A stretch of DNA of 60,216 nt from an uncultured Clostridia bacterium (GCA_944390975.1 CALXRX010000010.1:1-60216), one strand, 5' to 3'. Positions 1-8,699 are shown, counted from the stretch's first letter. A program made the numbers and translations. Notes: generated from the sequence alone by a model not told the origin.

Positions 1-52
1 ACCATTTTCTTTCAATTTCACCTTTTTTTATACTATATGTTGTATTATTCAT
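1..52 (-). CDS. rplM: Ribosomal protein L13, N-terminal fragment (runs off the window)
   Basis: Only the first 17 codons are in the window, read leftward from an ATG at 52. The peptide begins MNNTTYSIKKGEIERKW; the ERKW ending matches the start of bacterial L13, which normally continues WYVVDAEGKTLGRLA. A GGAGGG ribosome binding site lies 11 bases before the ATG. L13 is an early-assembling 50S protein, usually co-transcribed with rpsI. The call rests on a short peptide plus the upstream promoter and leader, so it is likely but not certain. Confidence 0.65.
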   Translation of the reverse strand, partial: MNNTTYSIKKGEIERKW

Positions 53-157
53 GGTAATAAATACCCTCCATTCATTAATTCTCTTTGTATATTGCATAAA
101 TGTGAAATAAACCACCGGGGAGAAGTTTAAAACCATTTTATACAATAATGCTTAATT

Positions 158-186
158 ATTCTATTACAAAATTAAGAAAAAGTCAA
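158..186 (-). promoter_or_regulatory. Sigma-A promoter for rplM with a ~100-nt leader
   Basis: On the minus strand, TTGACT (186-181) and TAGAAT (163-158) are separated by 17 bases. The transcript would have a leader of about 100 nt before rplM. In many Firmicutes this leader is an autoregulatory L13-binding RNA; I did not recognise its fold, so that role is inference. Confidence 0.6.
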
Positions 187-204
187 TATTTAGACAAGAA
201 TTTA

Positions 205-234
205 TTTACAATTATATAAATTTAATGATATAAT
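205..234 (+). promoter_or_regulatory. Promoter of the DUF3298/DUF4163-type membrane protein
   Basis: TTTACA (205-210) and a perfect TATAAT (229-234) are 18 bases apart. They lie 32 bases before the start codon at 266, with a GGAAGGA ribosome binding site at 248-254. Confidence 0.55.
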
Positions 235-265
235 CGAACTATGATATGGAAGGATTGATGAATGA

Positions 266-1096
266 ATGAAGATTAATTTTAGAACTATCATATTTGCTAT
301 AATAATTATTATATGTATTTTTGCAGTTAATTTTGCTGTATATTGGCAATTTTTTAGGGAAGGTGAAGATGTACAAACACCAAGTAATACAATAAGTACA
401 AATCAAAATACTGTTCAAATAGAAGAAAACTTTAAAAATATATTTGAAAACAGATTAGACTATCAAGGATATGATGTAAATACAACAGGAGTAATTAAAA
501 TTAATTCTAGTGAAGATTTAATTTATACATGGGTTACAAAAGAAAGCGTTGTTGAAAATAGATATGATTTGGATTTAAATATACCAAGAGTAAACATATC
601 TAATACATCAGTAGAAAAGTTTAATGAAAAAATAAAGGAATTATATGTAGATAAAGCAAATGATATTATTCTAAATGCAACTAACAATACAATTTATACA
701 GTTGAGTATATGAGTTATATAAATACAAATATTTTATCATTAGTAATTAAATCTACATTAAAAGAAGGAAATAACCCTCAAAGAGTTATTATTCAAACAT
801 ATAATTATAATTTAAGTACAAATGAAGAAATTACACTAAAACAATTACTAGAAATTAAAGGCTTACAAGAAAGTACTGTAAAAAATACAGTATTAAGTAA
901 AATACAAGAAGCTAATAGAGAAGCAGAGGATTTGAAAAATTTAGGATATAATGTATTTGTAAGGGATTTATCTAGTGATATATATGAAATTCAAAATACA
1001 GAAAATTTCTTTTTAGGTGCTAATAATTATTTATATATCATATATCCATATGGAAATTCAAATTATACAGATGAAATGGATGTTATAGTATTTTAA
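266..1096 (+). CDS. Membrane-anchored DUF4163/DUF3298 (RsiV/PdaC-like) protein
   Basis: A 276-residue protein with one N-terminal membrane segment (about residues 8-28) and an extracytoplasmic remainder. After a low-complexity linker, the segment YDLDLNIPRVNISN and the following alpha/beta stretch resemble DUF4163. The C-terminal half (TLKQLLEI..., then FFLGANNYLYIIYPYG) resembles DUF3298. This pair occurs in anti-sigma-V RsiV and in PdaC-type cell-wall proteins. No catalytic domain is present. A sensor or peptidoglycan-binding role is possible but not shown. It is monocistronic, with its own promoter and a strong terminator. Family call moderate; function unknown. Confidence 0.6.
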   Translation: MKINFRTIIFAIIIIICIFAVNFAVYWQFFREGEDVQTPSNTISTNQNTVQIEENFKNIFENRLDYQGYDVNTTGVIKINSSEDLIYTWVTKESVVENRYDLDLNIPRVNISNTSVEKFNEKIKELYVDKANDIILNATNNTIYTVEYMSYINTNILSLVIKSTLKEGNNPQRVIIQTYNYNLSTNEEITLKQLLEIKGLQESTVKNTVLSKIQEANREAEDLKNLGYNVFVRDLSSDIYEIQNTENFFLGANNYLYIIYPYGNSNYTDEMDVIVF

Positions 1097-1115
1097 GATA
1101 GAAAATAAAGAATAA

Positions 1116-1145
1116 AAAATCGGCTATCTACCAATAGCCGATTTT
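1116..1145 (+). terminator. Rho-independent terminator after the DUF3298 gene
   Basis: A perfect 12-bp stem (1116-1127 with 1134-1145) carries GGCTAT/ATAGCC, a 6-base loop and flanking A and T runs, so it could act on either strand. Confidence 0.8.
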
Positions 1146-1166
1146 CGAAAATAAAAGGGGATGTTT

Positions 1167-1250
1167 AAATATAAGAAAATTTCATAAATCTCATAATAAC
1201 ATTTCTTATATTTTAAAGGGAGTATATGGAGTAACAAATATACTCCCTTT
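1167..1250. other. Two back-to-back hairpins of unknown role
   Basis: AAATATAAGAAA (1167-1178) pairs with TTTCTTATATTT (1203-1214). Immediately next, AAAGGGAGTATAT (1215-1227) pairs with ATATACTCCCTTT (1238-1250). The region 1146-1336 has no gene. The pair could be a small RNA, a decayed insertion end, or extra terminators between the convergent genes. Confidence 0.4.
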
Positions 1251-1336
1251 GTATGTATATATAATATAAGATGAATTTGTCCATTTTGTGAATAAAAAGT
1301 GTAATATTAGAAAATTAATTATTAAGAAAATAAAAT

Positions 1337-1373
1337 AAAAAACTCTTAGTTTTTAAGAACTAAAAGTTTTTTT
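1337..1373 (-). terminator. Terminator of the HtrA gene
   Basis: AAAACTcTTAGTT pairs with AACTAAaAGTTTT (one mismatch) around a short loop. On the minus strand it is followed by a T-rich run, 22 bases past the htrA stop. Confidence 0.65.
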
Positions 1374-1394
1374 GTTTAAATAAAATTATTAAAT

Positions 1395-2627
1395 TTAAGG
1401 TTGTTCTGCAAGTGTTATAGTTATTTCAATTTCTTGCCCATTTCTATTTACCTTTAACTTCATTTCATCTCCAATTTTATGAGAATTCTTGATTTTGTTT
1501 AATTCATCCATTGTTGTAATTTTTGTTCCATCAGCTTTAATAATTACGTCTCCTACCTTTAAACCAGCTCTTTCTGCACTAGAAAAATCTTCAATCTCTT
1601 TTACATAAACACCAACAACAAGATTATTAAATTCAGCCGTTTTTTCATCTAATTCAAGGCCAGTTATTCCAATATAAGGTCTTTTAACTTTGTTGTATTG
1701 AATTAATTGTTCATAAATATCTATAGTAGAATTTATAGGAATAGCAAATCCCATACCTTCAACACCTGTTCCAGAAAGCTTTAATGTATTTATACCAATT
1801 ACTTTTCCTTCAGCATTTACTAAAGCACCACCGCTATTTCCAGCATTAATTGCAGCATCTGTTTGAATTAAAGTATAACTTTTTCCGTCTGAATCTGTTA
1901 CTTCTCTATTAACTGCACTAATTACACCACAAGTAACACTGCTTTGCATACCTAGTGGATTACCTATAGCCATAGAAAATTCGCCAACTTTTACACTATC
2001 AGAATCACCTAATTCAGCAGCTGTCAATCCAGTTTTTTCTATTTTTATAACAGCTAAATCTGTTTGTTCATCTGTACCAACAATTTTGGCTTCATAAGGT
2101 GTTTCATCTTCATATAAATATACTATAACTTTACTAGCTTCTGCTACTTCATAAAATGAATTATTAGAAGTAGAATTTACAATATGATTATTAGTTAAAA
2201 TATAACCATCTTCACTTATAATAATACCAGAGCCTTCTGCTGTAGAAGTTCCTCCTTTTGAAAATACAGAATTAATTGAATATTCTACTTGAATACCAAC
2301 AATTGATGGCCTTACTTTATCTGCAACATTAATTGCTGTTTCATTATAGTTAGATAAAGAAACTTGCGTTAAAGTTCCGCTAGTTGTATTACTTTTTTCT
2401 GTACTTGAACTAGAAGCAGTAACAGAAGAATTGTTGATTCCAATAATTTTATCTTTTATTTCAGGAACACCAAAACAAGTTCCAATTACAAGAGTTGTAC
2501 CTAATATTCCTGAACAAAAAGGTAATAAAATACTTCTTGCAAAATTTCCTTTTTTCTTTTTATTTTCGTTTTCAGAAAAATCAACTATCTTATATTCAGT
2601 AGATTTATTATTTGAATTATCATCCAT
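1395..2627 (-). CDS. HtrA/DegP-family serine protease with PDZ domain
   Basis: A 410-residue membrane-anchored quality-control protease. A cytoplasmic N-terminus rich in Lys/Asn is followed by one membrane segment (about 32-54) and a Ser/Thr linker. The trypsin-like domain follows, with catalytic His148 (TNNHIV), Asp190 (DLAVIKI) and Ser265 (GNSGGALV). One PDZ domain spans about 315-405 (GLKVGDVIIKADG). The architecture matches Bacillus HtrA/YycK-type enzymes that degrade misfolded proteins at the outer membrane face. The ATG at 2627 has a GGAGG site just upstream. It is monocistronic and convergent with the upstream-neighbour gene. All catalytic residues are intact, so the call is secure. 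Confidence 0.95.
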   Translation of the reverse strand: MDDNSNNKSTEYKIVDFSENENKKKKGNFARSILLPFCSGILGTTLVIGTCFGVPEIKDKIIGINNSSVTASSSSTEKSNTTSGTLTQVSLSNYNETAINVADKVRPSIVGIQVEYSINSVFSKGGTSTAEGSGIIISEDGYILTNNHIVNSTSNNSFYEVAEASKVIVYLYEDETPYEAKIVGTDEQTDLAVIKIEKTGLTAAELGDSDSVKVGEFSMAIGNPLGMQSSVTCGVISAVNREVTDSDGKSYTLIQTDAAINAGNSGGALVNAEGKVIGINTLKLSGTGVEGMGFAIPINSTIDIYEQLIQYNKVKRPYIGITGLELDEKTAEFNNLVVGVYVKEIEDFSSAERAGLKVGDVIIKADGTKITTMDELNKIKNSHKIGDEMKLKVNRNGQEIEITITLAEQP

Positions 2628-2741
2628 TTAAATTACCTCCAAACTATATTTAATATAACCTAAAACATTCTTATAATACAATACTTTTGTGAATTATGTG
2701 TGAAAAAAATATGGAATAATAAAATAAAATAACATTTTTTC

Positions 2742-2770
2742 TTGAAAATAATTTCATTAATATATATAAT
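2742..2770 (+). promoter_or_regulatory. Promoter of the pilin-like gene / rnhB
   Basis: TTGAAA (2742-2747) and TATAAT (2765-2770) are exactly 17 bases apart. An AAAAGGAG ribosome binding site at 2796-2803 precedes the ATG at 2810. Confidence 0.7.
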
Positions 2771-2809
2771 AAAGATGAAATATTAAAATAAGCTTAAAAG
2801 GAGTAAAAA

Positions 2810-3280
2810 ATGATTTGGAAAAAAGAAAAGGGTGTTACAATAATTGTGCTTGCAGTTACAGTTATTGTACTTGCAATATTAGCTTCTGTTACATTATATG
2901 TAGGAACTAATATTATAAAAAGAGCAAATCTTCAAAATGTTAATACAAATATGATGCTAATTCAAGCAAAAACAAAAACAATAAAGGAACAAGCAGCTTT
3001 TAATAACGATGATACACTGTATAAAGGAACAATTTTAACTGCGATTTCAGGAAATAAATATATAAATAATTTAATTGATAATGGAATAATTGAAGATACA
3101 AGTAAGTGGTATCTTCTTACAAGAGTAGATTTAAACGAAATGGGACTAACAAAAGTAGACATTAGTAGGGGATATCTCGTAAACTATGAAACAGAAGAAA
3201 TAATTTATGTACAAGGATTTGAGCATGAAGGGAACACATATTATAAATTATCTGAATTAAAAAATTTGAAAATTGAATAA
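2810..3280 (+). CDS. Type IV pilin-like (prepilin N-terminus) protein
   Basis: A 156-residue protein starting with a short basic leader (MIWKKEKG), then a hydrophobic helix beginning VTIIVLAVTVIVLAILASVT. This is the arrangement of a prepilin peptidase site (cleavage after Gly). The glutamate normally at +5 of mature pilins is replaced here, so processing is plausible but unproven. The rest is a small globular domain. No pilus assembly genes are nearby; lone pilin-like proteins of this kind are common in gut Clostridia. It shares a transcript with rnhB, whose ribosome binding site overlaps its stop codon. Confidence 0.6.
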   Translation: MIWKKEKGVTIIVLAVTVIVLAILASVTLYVGTNIIKRANLQNVNTNMMLIQAKTKTIKEQAAFNNDDTLYKGTILTAISGNKYINNLIDNGIIEDTSKWYLLTRVDLNEMGLTKVDISRGYLVNYETEEIIYVQGFEHEGNTYYKLSELKNLKIE

Positions 3281-3290
3281 AGGAAAAGAA

Positions 3291-3923
3291 ATGAAAGAAA
3301 AAGAATTACAAAGATTACAAAATTTGAAGCAAATAGAAGAAGAAATATATAATAAAAATGCAAATATACAATATATATGTGGAATTGATGAAGCAGGACG
3401 TGGTCCACTTGCAGGACCTGTTGTAGTAGCAAGTGTTATAATGCCAAGAGATTCACTAATAGAAGGAGTAAATGACTCTAAAAAAGTTTCTGAAAAGAAA
3501 AGAGAAGAAATATATAAAAGAATTATAGAAGAAGCTGTTAGCTACGGTGTTGGAATAATAGACCAAGATAAGATAGATGAAATTAATATATTAAATGCAA
3601 CTAAATTAGGATTAACTACATCCATAAAAGAGTTAGAAGTTAAACCAGATATAATTTTAGTAGATGCACTAAACAAAATAGATACATTAGGAATTCCATA
3701 TAATTCAATAATAAAAGGTGATGCAAAAACATATTCAATTGCGGCAGCCTCAATAATAGCAAAAGTAACAAGGGATAGAATAATGAGGCAATGGGATGAA
3801 ATTTACCCTATGTATGGTTTTGAAAAGCATAAAGGATATGGAACAGCAATGCATATACAGGCTATTAAAGAATATGGTCTATGTCCAATTCACAGAAGAA
3901 GTTTTACAAAAAATTTTATATAA
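3291..3923 (+). CDS. rnhB: Ribonuclease HII
   Basis: Removes RNA from RNA-DNA hybrids, including single ribonucleotides in DNA. The conserved core is complete: CGIDEAGRGPLAGPVVVA carries the first catalytic Asp and Glu, DSKKVSEKKREEIY follows, then ILVDAL (third Asp), SIIAKVTRDRIM (fourth Asp) and GYGTAMHIQAI. I start at the ATG 3291 because an AAAGGAAA site sits just before it; an in-frame TTG at 3273 would overlap the upstream gene. That gives 210 residues, normal for the family. It is translated from the pilin-like gene transcript. Confidence 0.95.
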   Translation: MKEKELQRLQNLKQIEEEIYNKNANIQYICGIDEAGRGPLAGPVVVASVIMPRDSLIEGVNDSKKVSEKKREEIYKRIIEEAVSYGVGIIDQDKIDEINILNATKLGLTTSIKELEVKPDIILVDALNKIDTLGIPYNSIIKGDAKTYSIAAASIIAKVTRDRIMRQWDEIYPMYGFEKHKGYGTAMHIQAIKEYGLCPIHRRSFTKNFI

Positions 3924-3994
3924 AATAGAAAGAATGTGTTTATAAAATTGTTCTAAATAAACTTTATAAATATATTATACGAGGAGATGTAAAA

Positions 3995-5299
3995 ATGAAT
4001 ATTTTAGAAATAATAGCTAAAAAAAGAGACAATAAAATACTATCAAAAGAAGAAATTGATTTTTTTATTAAAGAATACTGTAGTGGAAATATAACAGATT
4101 ATCAAGCAGCAGCCTTAATCATGGCTATATATATTAATGGAATGAATGAAGAAGAAACAACAAATTTAACAATGTCAATGGCATGTTCTGGAGAAATGTT
4201 AGATTTATCTGTTTTTGGAAAAAATGTTGTAGATAAACATAGTACAGGAGGAGTAGGAGATAAAATTACATTAATTTTAATGCCAATTATTGCTTCATTA
4301 GGAATACCTGTTGCAAAAATGTCTGGTAGAGGATTAGGTTTTACAGGTGGAACTATAGATAAATTAGAATCAATTCCAGGATATAACACTAGTGTTGAAA
4401 TAGAGGATTTTATAGAAAATGTTAAAAATATTGGAATTAGTGTAATTGGACAAACAATGAATTTAGCTCCAGCAGACAAAAAAATTTATGCCCTAAGGGA
4501 TACAATATCTTGCACAGAAAGTATACCACTTATTGCATCTAGTATTATGAGCAAAAAAATTGCAGCAGGTGCAAACAAAATAATTCTTGATGTTACATGC
4601 GGAAGTGGTGCATTTATGCAAAATGAAGAAGATGCAGTTAAATTATCTCAAACCATGAATAAAATAGGCAAATTATCTAATAGAGAAACAATATGTGTTA
4701 TAACTAATATGGATGAGCCTTTAGGATATGCTGTTGGAAATAATATAGAAGTAATAGAAGCTATTAAAGCATTAAAAGGAGATATGCCACAAGATGTTAA
4801 AGAAGTTGTATTGGAACTTGGTGCATATATGATTAAGCTTGCAGGATTAGGAGAAAATATAGAGGAAAACAAAAATAAAATAATGGAGAAAATACAAAAT
4901 AATGAAGCCTATCAAAAATTTATCCAGTTAGTTGAAAATCAAGGAGGAGACATTTCATACGTAGAAAATGTTGAAAAATTCCCAAAAGCTAAGTATATAA
5001 TTCCAGTAATATCATCTAAAGAAGGATATGTTGAGAAGCTTAATGCAAGAAAAGTAGGAGAAATATCAGGAACTCTTGGAGCAGGTAGAATAAGAAAAGA
5101 AGATACGATTGACCAAAGTGTAGGAGTTATGATATGCAAAAAAATTTCAGATAAAGTAGAAAAAGGAGACATTCTTGCATATATATATGCAAATGATGAA
5201 GAACTAGGAAATAAAGCAAGTAAAGACTTAGAAAGTTTATATATAATGAAAAATAGTGTTGTTAAAAAACCTAAAATGATATTAGAAATTATAAAGTAA
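3995..5299 (+). CDS. pdp: Pyrimidine-nucleoside phosphorylase
   Basis: A 434-residue cytoplasmic enzyme that phosphorolyses thymidine, uridine and deoxyuridine to base plus (deoxy)ribose-1-phosphate. The family signature SGRGLGFTGGTIDKLESIPG is intact near residues 110-129. The phosphate-binding KHSTGGVGDK loop and the C-terminal domain with TLGAGR are present, as is the active-site stretch around IALRDTISCTESIPLIASSI. Length equals that of Bacillus Pdp. A GAGGAG ribosome binding site precedes the ATG. The stop codon lies at the edge of the large shared terminator hairpin at 5298-5346. Confidence 0.96.
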   Translation: MNILEIIAKKRDNKILSKEEIDFFIKEYCSGNITDYQAAALIMAIYINGMNEEETTNLTMSMACSGEMLDLSVFGKNVVDKHSTGGVGDKITLILMPIIASLGIPVAKMSGRGLGFTGGTIDKLESIPGYNTSVEIEDFIENVKNIGISVIGQTMNLAPADKKIYALRDTISCTESIPLIASSIMSKKIAAGANKIILDVTCGSGAFMQNEEDAVKLSQTMNKIGKLSNRETICVITNMDEPLGYAVGNNIEVIEAIKALKGDMPQDVKEVVLELGAYMIKLAGLGENIEENKNKIMEKIQNNEAYQKFIQLVENQGGDISYVENVEKFPKAKYIIPVISSKEGYVEKLNARKVGEISGTLGAGRIRKEDTIDQSVGVMICKKISDKVEKGDILAYIYANDEELGNKASKDLESLYIMKNSVVKKPKMILEIIK

Positions 5300-5346
5300 A
5301 GATAAAGAAAGAAGAATAATTATTCTATTCTTCTTTCTTTATCTTT
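5298..5346. terminator. Bidirectional terminator shared by pdp and the small convergent gene
   Basis: A perfect 21-bp stem (5298-5318 with 5326-5346) with a 7-base loop. It overlaps the last base of the pdp stop codon, and its right half encodes the final residues (GKDKERRIE) of the minus-strand gene. The purine-only and pyrimidine-only arms make it usable on both strands. Confidence 0.75.
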
Positions 5347-5538
5347 ACCACACAATTTATCATATTCTTTACATTTAATCTTATAATCCATTTGTTGAGA
5401 CAAATACCTATAATACATATATGCTTGTTCATATTGTAACATAGGGTTAAACATCGGATCTCTATAAATATTGTCATTTACCATATTAGGATCAAAATTC
5501 ATATTGTCATAACCATTAAAATCCATATTTCTTTCCAT
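5320..5538 (-). CDS. Small Tyr/Met/Asn-rich protein, possibly spore-associated
   Basis: A 72-residue protein from the ATG at 5538, chosen because AAGGGAG lies 8 bases upstream; an upstream in-frame GTG would fall inside that site. The first half is rich in Asn, Asp and Met (MERNMDFN, PNMVND). The second half is a Tyr/Gln-rich helix (EQAYMYYRYLSQQMDYKIK). I do not recognise a family. The composition and the neighbour ylbJ suggest a spore coat or sporulation accessory protein, but that is inference. Its last codons lie within the terminator stem. Confidence 0.6.
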   Translation of the reverse strand: MERNMDFNGYDNMNFDPNMVNDNIYRDPMFNPMLQYEQAYMYYRYLSQQMDYKIKCKEYDKLCGKDKERRIE

Positions 5539-5590
5539 ATAAATCACTCCCTTAAAAATATATGCATGTAAAATAAAATAATGCTATTAA

Positions 5591-6787
5591 TTAACCTCTT
5601 TTATAAGCATAAGATTTAAATTTATAAAAAAGAAAAAAAGTAAAAATTAATATAAGCAAACCTATAGATATACTATAATAATTTCCATATGCATAAATTG
5701 GACTAATATTATTAACACTTGAGGAAAATATTGGTACAATATCAAGGTTGAAAATTGGAAAAATGTGGATAAAAACATATGTCAAAAATGCTGAAATTAC
5801 ACCATGTAATAATTTGCCAATAAAATATGGTTTTATTGAAATGTCAGACTTAGATATTATGCTTAATACTTGAAGTAACACACTTAATCCACCAAATCCA
5901 AGAAGAAATGATGAAATAATAATTGTAGTAGATATTGATTTTGTAGGTATTTGAACAATCCAGCTTAAACCATTTGTTAATTCTATTATTCCAGATAATA
6001 TTCCTTGGACAAAATTAACATTAATTCCTAAAAAATTAAAAATTGGGTAAAATAAATTAGCTGTTAGTTGTAATAACCCAGAGTTTTTTAATATTGAAAT
6101 AATAACTGAAAATAAAATTACAAATCCACCTATAATAACAATAGTATTAACAGAATTTACTATGCATTCACTTAATATTTCACCCAAATTTGAAAAAGCA
6201 ATATTTTCATTATTTGATTTAGAACTATTTTTATAATACATATTTTCTGTATCTTTAAATTTCCAAAATCTAAAAATAAAACCAACAGTAATACAAGCTA
6301 AAAAATGAGTTATAAATAATAATAATCCAATTAAAGTATTTCCAAACATAGTAATTCCAACAGTGCCAATAATAAATAAAGGACCTGAATTATTTGTAAA
6401 AGCCAGTAATCTTTCTGCTTCGGCTTTTGTACAGGCTCCAGTTTCTCTAAATTTAGTAACAATTTTAGCACCAACAGGATAACCACTAATTATTCCCATA
6501 ACGAAAGCATATGCACCTATTCCCGGAACATTAAAGAATGGTTTCATAAATTTATTTAAAATTTTACCAATATAAGTTACTACATTAGTGTGTCCTAATA
6601 GTTCAGTAGCAATAAAAAAAGGTAAAAGTGCAGGAACAACTGAATTTGCCCACAATAGTAATCCATTTTTTGTGGCAGACAAATTATCTTTTGAAAATAA
6701 AACTAAGCATATAGTAAATATAACTAGTAAAGCGGGTAAAATATTCTTTTTAATAGACAAAGTTATAAAATGACTTTTGCTTTTCAA
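5591..6787 (-). CDS. ylbJ: Sporulation integral membrane protein YlbJ
   Basis: A 398-residue polytopic membrane protein with the Gate (nucleoside-recognition) fold, about 9-10 membrane segments. Family blocks are clear: VVPALLPFFIATELLG, FNVPGIGAYAFVMGIISGYP, GAKIVTKFRE and ERLLAFTNNSGPLFIIG. In Bacillus, ylbJ is under mother-cell sigma-E and is needed for efficient sporulation; the transported substrate is unknown. The start is a TTG at 6787, with AGGAGG 8 bases upstream. This is one of several spore genes pointing to a sporulating host. Confidence 0.92.
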   Translation of the reverse strand: MKSKSHFITLSIKKNILPALLVIFTICLVLFSKDNLSATKNGLLLWANSVVPALLPFFIATELLGHTNVVTYIGKILNKFMKPFFNVPGIGAYAFVMGIISGYPVGAKIVTKFRETGACTKAEAERLLAFTNNSGPLFIIGTVGITMFGNTLIGLLLFITHFLACITVGFIFRFWKFKDTENMYYKNSSKSNNENIAFSNLGEILSECIVNSVNTIVIIGGFVILFSVIISILKNSGLLQLTANLFYPIFNFLGINVNFVQGILSGIIELTNGLSWIVQIPTKSISTTIIISSFLLGFGGLSVLLQVLSIISKSDISIKPYFIGKLLHGVISAFLTYVFIHIFPIFNLDIVPIFSSSVNNISPIYAYGNYYSISIGLLILIFTFFLFYKFKSYAYKRG

Positions 6788-6909
6788 ATCTAAATCCTCC
6801 TAAATAATATAATTAAGTATCAATATTTATATACAATTAACTATCAATTTAAAAAAAGTAAAAAAGACTTAAATAGTAACTAAATTATTACATATATATT
6901 AAAAAAATA

Positions 6910-6938
6910 TTGAAATATACATGTTATTATGATATATT
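6910..6938 (+). promoter_or_regulatory. Promoter of the rpiB-wecA operon
   Basis: TTGAAA (6910-6915) and TATATT (6933-6938) are 17 bases apart, 32 bases before the rpiB ATG, which has a GGAGGA site. Confidence 0.5.
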
Positions 6939-6970
6939 TGTGATGTGAATTTAGGATAGGAGGAATTAAT

Positions 6971-7414
6971 ATGATAGCAATTGGAAGTAACCATGCAGGA
7001 TATAAATTAAAAGAAGAAATAAAAAAATATTTAGATGAAAAAGATATTGAATATAAAGATTTTGGAGTAGAAAAAGAAGAAATAGTAGACTATCCAGAAA
7101 TAGCTAAAAGAGTAAGTGAAGCTGTTTCAAAAGGAGAGTGTAAATCTGGAATATTAATTAGTAAGACAGGATTAGGAATGTCTATAGTAGCAAACAAATT
7201 TAAAAAAATAAAATGTGTACCTTGTTATGACGAATATACTGCAAAATACTCTAAATTATATCATAATAGCAATATTATTGCATTAGGAGGAGAAGATTTA
7301 AGTATAAGCACAGCAATTTGTATTTTAAGAATGTGGCTTGCTACACAATATGAAGGAGACAGAAAACAAGAACTTGAAATAATAGATGAAATAGAAAAAG
7401 AAAATATGAAATAA
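6971..7414 (+). CDS. rpiB: RpiB/LacAB-family sugar-phosphate isomerase with altered active site
   Basis: A 147-residue protein with the full RpiB fold: [13 protein letters not shown] at the N-terminus, [23 protein letters not shown] and [12 protein letters not shown]. Classical RpiB interconverts ribose-5-P and ribulose-5-P using an Asp-His pair (DHAG) and a catalytic Cys (GILICGTG). Here the Asp is Asn (SNHAG) and the Cys is Ser, with the next Gly changed to Lys. The second His (YHN) is kept. So the fold is sure but the classical chemistry is doubtful. It is followed 14 bases later by the WecA-like gene, a neighbourhood that resembles the rpiB-wecA cluster of other Firmicutes. Confidence 0.85.
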   Translation: MIAIGSNHAGYKLKEEIKKYLDEKDIEYKDFGVEKEEIVDYPEIAKRVSEAVSKGECKSGILISKTGLGMSIVANKFKKIKCVPCYDEYTAKYSKLYHNSNIIALGGEDLSISTAICILRMWLATQYEGDRKQELEIIDEIEKENMK

Positions 7415-7428
7415 TAGGAGGCCTACTT

Positions 7429-8670
7429 ATGTGGGGAGATATTGCAATTGCGTTTTTACTTGCATTTATTACAGCATTTGTTGTTACACCCTATACTATT
7501 AGACTTGCAAAAAAAGTAGGAGCGATAGATTTACCAAAAGATGAGAGAAGAATTAATAAAAAACCAATGCCACGTCTTGGAGGACTTGCTGTTATTGCTG
7601 GATTTTTAGTTTCTATAATATATTTAATTACCATTATGGGAATAGAAGGAACTATAAATTTAGTTGAAGAACAATATTATATTAAATTAATAGGTTTTTT
7701 TGTTGGAGGATTGGTTATAATACTAACATGCTTTATAGATGATGTTAAAGGAATTTCACCATTAGTAAAACTTTCTGGACAAATTGTTGCAGCTATAATA
7801 ATAATAAAGTGTGGAGTTAGAATTGAGCATATAAATATACCATTTCTAGAAACACAAGAATTAATGCAGTTAAATGAAGCATTTTCAATAATACTAACAC
7901 TTGGGTGGATAGTAGGAATTACAAATGCTATTAACCTAATAGATGGTTTAGATGGTTTATCATCTGGAATATCTTTAATTTCTTGTTTATCATTAATAAT
8001 TATATTTTCATTAAATGATTCTCCTTTAATTGCAATAATAATGATTACAGCTTTAGCAGGTGCTTTAACAGGATTTTTACCATTTAATTTTAATCCTGCA
8101 AAAACATTTATAGGGGACACAGGATCTAATTTTTTAGGATACTCTTTAGCTGTTATATCTATATTAGGAGTTGCAAAAACATATACAGCAATAGTAATTA
8201 TAGCACCTTTAATAGTTCTTGCACTTCCAGTATTTGATACATTGTTTGCAATAATAAGAAGGCTTATAAAAGGAAAATCACTAAAAGCAGTGGTAATGCC
8301 AGATAAAGGACATTTGCATCATAAGATGCTAAAAAAAGGTTTTACACAAAAAGAAGCAGTTTTAACTTTATATGGAATTAGTGCCACATTTGGAATGTTT
8401 GCAATAATACTTTTAGAAAGTGGAATATGGAAAGCAATGTCATTTGCGTTAATCGTAGTTGCGGTAATAGCACTAGGATATAAAAATATATTTAAATTAA
8501 GAGGAGGTAATGAAATGTACAGATGTTTAGCATGTGGATATGAATATAATCCAGAAATAGGAGATCCAGATAATGGAATAGCACCAGGTACTGCATTTGA
8601 AGATTTACCAGATACATGGGTATGCCCATTATGTGGAGTTGGAAAAGATATGTTTGAAGAAGTTCAATAA
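7429..8670 (+). CDS. WecA/TagO-like sugar-1-phosphate transferase fused in frame to rubredoxin
   Basis: Residues 1-362 form a polytopic transferase that moves (N-acetyl)hexosamine-1-phosphate from UDP-sugar to undecaprenyl phosphate, the first step of wall polymer synthesis. Seen are [15 protein letters not shown], the Mg-binding [28 protein letters not shown] and the HLHHK loop. From residue 363 the same frame continues with no stop into a complete rubredoxin ([25 protein letters not shown]). The junction codes RGGN from a perfect GAGGAGG ribosome binding site. The fusion may be real, or rubredoxin may be made mostly from the internal ATG at 8515. It follows rpiB in one operon. Confidence 0.88.
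   Translation: MWGDIAIAFLLAFITAFVVTPYTIRLAKKVGAIDLPKDERRINKKPMPRLGGLAVIAGFLVSIIYLITIMGIEGTINLVEEQYYIKLIGFFVGGLVIILTCFIDDVKGISPLVKLSGQIVAAIIIIKCGVRIEHINIPFLETQELMQLNEAFSIILTLGWIVGITNAINLIDGLDGLSSGISLISCLSLIIIFSLNDSPLIAIIMITALAGALTGFLPFNFNPAKTFIGDTGSNFLGYSLAVISILGVAKTYTAIVIIAPLIVLALPVFDTLFAIIRRLIKGKSLKAVVMPDKGHLHHKMLKKGFTQKEAVLTLYGISATFGMFAIILLESGIWKAMSFALIVVAVIALGYKNIFKLRGGNEMYRCLACGYEYNPEIGDPDNGIAPGTAFEDLPDTWVCPLCGVGKDMFEEVQ
8515..8670 (+). CDS. Rubredoxin, probable independent internal start
   Basis: A 51-residue rubredoxin lying entirely in frame within the 3' end of the WecA-like gene. Two CxxCG knuckles (CLACGY and CPLCGV) bind one iron; [17 protein letters not shown] is the classic central segment. 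An ATG at 8515 has GAGGAGG at 8501-8507, ideal spacing, so free rubredoxin should be made even though no stop separates it from the transferase. Rubredoxin is a small cytoplasmic one-electron carrier typical of anaerobes, often for oxygen or peroxide detoxification. Confidence 0.85.
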   Translation: MYRCLACGYEYNPEIGDPDNGIAPGTAFEDLPDTWVCPLCGVGKDMFEEVQ

Positions 8671-8699
8671 AATGAATAAAAAATATATCAAATATGAAT

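Noticed and set aside
4102-4479. Minus-strand open frame of 125 codons inside pdp
   Set aside because: Fully overlaps a well-conserved enzyme gene, has no ribosome binding site, and is a reading-frame shadow; the same holds for other long antisense frames.
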